A stretch of 8,165 nt of DNA, from contig CASFRQ010000083.1 in assembly GCA_949296785.1 (NCBI GenBank), positions 1 to 8,165 on the forward strand, written 5' to 3'. A program made the translations under genes and the position numbers. This document shows positions 5,453 to 8,165 of the stretch, in pieces; the first letter of the stretch is position 1; every line of letters starts with the position of its first letter. The notes under the pieces are model-generated. The model ran no database searches, was not told the DNA's origin, and saw only the letters and a list, made by a program, of their open reading frames with translations. Source of the DNA: an uncultured Alphaproteobacteria bacterium (GTDB lineage Bacteria > Pseudomonadota > Alphaproteobacteria > CASFRQ01 > SAAU01).

Positions 5453-6060
5453 TCTTCCTCCTGTCTTTTCAGATCCCGGATTGTGTCGTTGACAGCTTCG
5501 GCCATGGCCGTTTTATCGTTTCCCTGCATTTTTCGTACCGTCATGGCTTTGTAGTTTTCCAGCGCTTGAATCAGTTCGGCTTTTTTGATTTTGACAACCA
5601 CATCGCATTTGTAGGAAGTATAATCTTTCGGGGCTCCCAATTCCTGTTTGTAGGCCCGTTTTTCCCAATAGCTGCTTTGAACCCGAACGCCGTGAAGGGA
5701 AACCTGAATGTTTTGTTCCAGTTTTTCTTTCACTTGTTCCAATGCCGTTTGATTATCGGATTGGGCGCGCTCTTCGTAACGGCTGACCACTTCTTGCGCG
5801 ATTTCGGAAGCAACTTTTTGAGTCGCTCTGGCTTCCGCCGATTTCAGGCAAAGACGTTGATTGATGTTTTCGGCACTGTCTATATAGTAGCGGTATTCTT
5901 TTCGGTTGGAAGAAGAGTCGCTTTCCTTGACTTGTTCCGGTTGTATCCAGTCAGGCCGTGAAGAGTGGGAGGCGTCCGTTACCGTGTAATCCGGTTTGAA
6001 GGAAGAGCAAGCCGCCAAAACAGCGATGCCGCCAAATAAAGCAAGTGTTGATTTTTTCAT
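5449..6060 (-). CDS. Small outer-membrane lipoprotein with LPP20-like pattern
   Basis: A 203-residue lipoprotein. The signal MKKSTLALFGGIAVLAAC carries a classic LAAC lipobox, with Cys18 lipidated and Ser19 at +2, predicting the outer membrane. The mature part has RPDWI near the start, EYRYYIDSAENI, then a long Ala/Glu-rich helix (LKSAEARATQKVASEIAQ) and strands ending YTSYKCDVVVKIKKAEL. The W, small-residue and Ala-rich helix order resembles LPP20 domains, so it may be a divergent paralogue of the next gene. That is inference from pattern. Cys71 and Cys152 could form a disulfide. The C-terminus is charged and helical (RDLKRQEEE). The start codon overlaps the stop of the upstream COG3014-like gene by ATGA and has an AAGGAG ribosome site. 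Function is unknown beyond envelope localisation. Confidence 0.75.
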   Translation of the reverse strand: MKKSTLALFGGIAVLAACSSFKPDYTVTDASHSSRPDWIQPEQVKESDSSSNRKEYRYYIDSAENINQRLCLKSAEARATQKVASEIAQEVVSRYEERAQSDNQTALEQVKEKLEQNIQVSLHGVRVQSSYWEKRAYKQELGAPKDYTSYKCDVVVKIKKAELIQALENYKAMTVRKMQGNDKTAMAEAVNDTIRDLKRQEEE

Positions 6061-7619
6061 TTTTTATCTCCTTTTTCCGAGGGGTTGACTTTTGGTAAGG
6101 TAATGTCCAAAAGCGTTGGTTGTTTTCCGTTTGTTTCAAAAAAATCCTTGTAAAGTATTTTACCTTCTTTGTTGTGTATTTCAAGGATATATTTCCCTTT
6201 TTCAAGCTTGACCGATTGCTGAAAAATATAAGCGGGAATTGTACTCCAGTACCTTGTGTCTGCGCTTTGCGTGTAATTGAGCATTTGAATTGTCAGCGCG
6301 AGTTGGAGGTAAGCCAGTTGTTTGCTGTCATCTGGGACGCTTTCATAAGTGGCGACGGCTGCCGCAATCGCCAGAGAATATTTAAAGGTAATTTCCGCTA
6401 CGGCTTTGGCAATAAGTTTCGGCCGGATATTCTGGTATTCTTGATAGGCGATTTCGGAAACAGGTTCCATCAGAACCAAAGGTTTTTCGGCGATGAGTTT
6501 TCCTTTGGCGCTTTCCGTTTTTTTCGGAAGAGAAGAATCCTTTTGAACATTTGTTTCTTTTTTCTCCGCCTTTTCAGAAGAAGCCGTTTGTTTTTTTTCG
6601 GATAAGTCTTTTTTACCGTTTTGAGTATATTCGTAAATTTTTAAAGACAAAGAAGGTGCCCCTTCCGGTTTTCTTATTGTCGGGATTTCAAAATAAATCA
6701 GACCGTCGCGGTCATTGAATTCCTTATAGAGTTGAAGATAGTCATTGTTTATATTCAAAGGAAAAGAAAAAGATTCGGCTTCTTTTTGGGAAATAAGTCC
6801 GGTTTTGACGAGTAATTCCACATTTTCCGCTTTTTTTTGTCTTTCTTTTGACGATAGGCTGAGCAGACTTGTTTTTTCTTTTGCGTAGTTTTTAAGTTCT
6901 TTTTTTTCTCGGTCGTTAAACGACGGATAGATTTTGTAAGAGGTCCTTAAAAGAGGCTCCATCCCTTTATATAAAATACGAGCGCTTTGCAGGTCGGCGT
7001 TGGTTTCCAATCTCGTGTGGATATATCCTCCCCATGATTTGGCCAGCATGTCTCTTGCGTAAAAATTTTCGCCTTTGTTCTCATTTTCCGTCTTTTCCTG
7101 AAAGTCATCCCATTGCATTAACAGAGCGCGGGCGGCCTCCAAATGCCTTTTCCTTTCCGAATCGTTTAAATCTTTTTGGGGAATGGTTCCTTTTTCTCCT
7201 TGGAAAGATTCATAATATCCCTGTTGGCTTAAATGATAATGAGATAAGGATTGATAAAAGAACAGCATGGCGTATTCATAGCCGTCCGCTTCATAACTGC
7301 TGCCCGTAAAAGGAGACAAGAGCGTTTTTGAAATGCTGATGGTATAAGCCTGTTCAAATAATTCAGCCGTTTTTTCAAAAGATTTCAGCGCCTGATAGTA
7401 TTCACCGTTTAAGTAATGTGTCATGCCGCGTTCCATCAGCATCAATGGTTCGTTGGCGCCGGAATCATAAAAATTATCGGAATAGGCGAATTTTTTTGCC
7501 TCTTCAAACTTTCCTTCACCGACTAAACGGCGCATATGCGGCGCAATGTGCCCTGTTCCTGCGCAACCGTACAGAAACAAAAAACATAAAAGCCATAAAG
7601 GAAAAAGATATCTCTTCAC
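6057..7619 (-). CDS. COG3014-like TPR lipoprotein
   Basis: A 520-residue lipoprotein when started at GTG 7619-7617, which gives MKRYLFPLWLLCFLFLYGC: a compact lipoprotein signal with Cys19 lipidated. The frame extends to a TTG at 7682, but that TTG is the -35 box of the promoter and cannot be in the mRNA; AAGAG about ten bases before the GTG is a fair ribosome site. Residues 30-130 are helical and TPR-like (GKFEEAKKFAYS, MERGMTHYLNGEYYQALKSFEK). A Lys/Glu/Ser-rich linker spans about 335-374. The C-terminal part (about 375-505) has KLIAKAVAEI and the ADTRYWSTIPAYI segment, which resembles the DTRxWxTLP motif I recall from COG3014 proteins. These are usually near LPP20 or LpoB genes, and their function is unknown. 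It probably acts as an outer-membrane-anchored periplasmic scaffold. First gene of the operon; its TGA overlaps the next ATG. Confidence 0.78.
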   Translation of the reverse strand: MKRYLFPLWLLCFLFLYGCAGTGHIAPHMRRLVGEGKFEEAKKFAYSDNFYDSGANEPLMLMERGMTHYLNGEYYQALKSFEKTAELFEQAYTISISKTLLSPFTGSSYEADGYEYAMLFFYQSLSHYHLSQQGYYESFQGEKGTIPQKDLNDSERKRHLEAARALLMQWDDFQEKTENENKGENFYARDMLAKSWGGYIHTRLETNADLQSARILYKGMEPLLRTSYKIYPSFNDREKKELKNYAKEKTSLLSLSSKERQKKAENVELLVKTGLISQKEAESFSFPLNINNDYLQLYKEFNDRDGLIYFEIPTIRKPEGAPSLSLKIYEYTQNGKKDLSEKKQTASSEKAEKKETNVQKDSSLPKKTESAKGKLIAEKPLVLMEPVSEIAYQEYQNIRPKLIAKAVAEITFKYSLAIAAAVATYESVPDDSKQLAYLQLALTIQMLNYTQSADTRYWSTIPAYIFQQSVKLEKGKYILEIHNKEGKILYKDFFETNGKQPTLLDITLPKVNPSEKGDKK

Positions 7620-7653
7620 GAAAACGCTACTCTTAGGTGTCTGTTTTTTATGA

Positions 7654-7682
7654 AAAATATCTTTATTTTTGAAAAAAGTCAA
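7654..7682 (-). promoter_or_regulatory. Promoter of the four-gene lipoprotein operon
   Basis: Minus-strand TTGACT (7682-7677), a 17-base spacer, then TATTTT (7659-7654). The predicted transcript start near 7647 leaves a leader of about 28 bases before the GTG at 7619. Spacing and hexamers are close to the sigma-70 consensus. This site decides the start of the first gene. Confidence 0.7.
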
Positions 7683-7775
7683 TAAAAATGCTTTTTGTTT
7701 TTCAAATATTTTTTCTGTTTACAAGCCTTTTGAGGTTGCCGAAAGAAATTTTTTTGTAAAGTCTGAAATAGTCTC

Positions 7776-7804
7776 TTGATTTTGAAAAATAAATAGTGTA
7801 TAAA
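7776..7804 (+). promoter_or_regulatory. Promoter of tRNA-Lys
   Basis: TTGATT (7776-7781), a 17-base spacer, then TATAAA (7799-7804), ending 11 bases before the mature tRNA 5' end. The hexamers and spacing are near consensus, as expected for a stable RNA gene. Confidence 0.75.
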
Positions 7805-7815
7805 CTTCTTCCATC

Positions 7816-7891
<76 letters not shown>

Positions 7892-7894
7892 TTC

Positions 7895-7921
7895 AAAACC
7901 CCGGGTTTCCGGGGTTTTTTT
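7895..7921 (+). terminator. Intrinsic terminator of tRNA-Lys
   Basis: CCCCGG (7899-7904) pairs with CCGGGG (7909-7914) over a GTTT loop, with flanking AAAA/TTTT pairing and seven T residues (7915-7921). It begins four bases after the tRNA CCA. Confidence 0.9.
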
Positions 7922-8049
7922 ATGATTTAAATTTTTCTTCTTTTTTAATGATGCAAACAATAATGATAAGCATATTTTTCTCTTAGAGTTTTTTTAATCT
8001 GTTTATGCAAAAATACTTGATGTTTTTCTCTTCTTAATATTCCTTTAGC

Positions 8050-8165
8050 GTGGCAGACAAATGGATGGACGCTTACGAGGCGAGCGACGAAGAAAAAGAG
8101 CGTTTAAGCAAAGGCATACAAAAAGGGCGGGAACATTATTTATCAAAAGCGGACGCGTTTATCAG
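8050..8165 (+). CDS. Start of an unrecognised ORF, cut by the window edge
   Basis: From GTG at 8050 the frame stays open to the window end, about 38 codons. It reads ADKWMDAYEASDEEKERL, then SKGIQKGREHYLSKADAFI: charged, helical and non-repetitive, and much less AT-rich than the stretch before it. An in-frame TAA at 8035-8037 limits the upstream extent. No Shine-Dalgarno sequence precedes the GTG or the internal ATG at 8065, so the start is uncertain and a 5'-truncated gene is possible. It follows the tRNA-Lys on the same strand, 128 bases after its terminator. No family is recognised from so few residues. Confidence 0.5.
   Translation, partial: MADKWMDAYEASDEEKERLSKGIQKGREHYLSKADAFI

Noticed and set aside
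5371..5961. 196-codon plus-strand ORF opposite the small lipoprotein
   Set aside because: Shadow of the minus-strand genes: Phe- and Arg-rich translation, no ribosome site, no recognisable domain.
6120..6605. 161-codon plus-strand ORF opposite the COG3014-like gene
   Set aside because: Phe-rich antisense shadow of the real coding frame, with no start signals.

Overview
The window looks like chromosomal DNA from an AT-rich Gram-negative bacterium. Alphaproteobacteria is the best guess: the tRNA-Lys resembles alphaproteobacterial ones, the binding protein at the left edge is AapJ-like, and outer-membrane lipoproteins are abundant. A PerR-like regulator paired with rubrerythrin suggests an anaerobic or microaerophilic, possibly host-associated, life. 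This placement is inference. The genetic code is standard.

Layout. 1-242 (-): start of a polar amino-acid ABC transporter binding protein, with its promoter at 267-294. 243-693: non-coding leader with hairpins and a possible gene remnant. 694-1614 (+): EamA/DMT transporter. 1676-2116 (-): small isochorismatase-fold hydrolase. 2229-2771 and 2773-3168 (-): rubrerythrin and a PerR-type regulator, one base apart and transcribed perR first. They have a promoter, a likely self-regulatory operator and a strong terminator. 3169-3868: about 700 bases without a secure gene, holding a 44-codon ORF and a long hairpin. 3869-7619 (-): a tight four-gene envelope operon. 7816-7891 (+): tRNA-Lys(CUU) with its own promoter and terminator. 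8050-8165 (+): beginning of an unrecognised ORF cut by the window edge.

The most interesting part is the four-gene operon. It encodes, in order, a large TPR-like lipoprotein resembling COG3014, a small lipoprotein with an LPP20-like pattern, a secreted LPP20-family protein without a lipid anchor, and an LpoB-like lipoprotein (penicillin-binding protein activator family). The first three genes overlap by ATGA junctions and the last follows after 18 bases. One promoter (-35 TTGACT, 17-base spacer, -10 TATTTT) lies just upstream. Its -35 box covers the farthest upstream possible start codon (TTG at 7682), so the first gene most likely starts at the GTG at 7619. Co-translation suggests that the four products form one outer-membrane/periplasmic assembly, possibly acting on peptidoglycan synthesis, but the sequence does not prove this.

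The perR-rubrerythrin pair is a compact peroxide-defence unit. All five residues that bind the regulatory metal in Bacillus PerR have counterparts, including the Asp that separates PerR from Fur.
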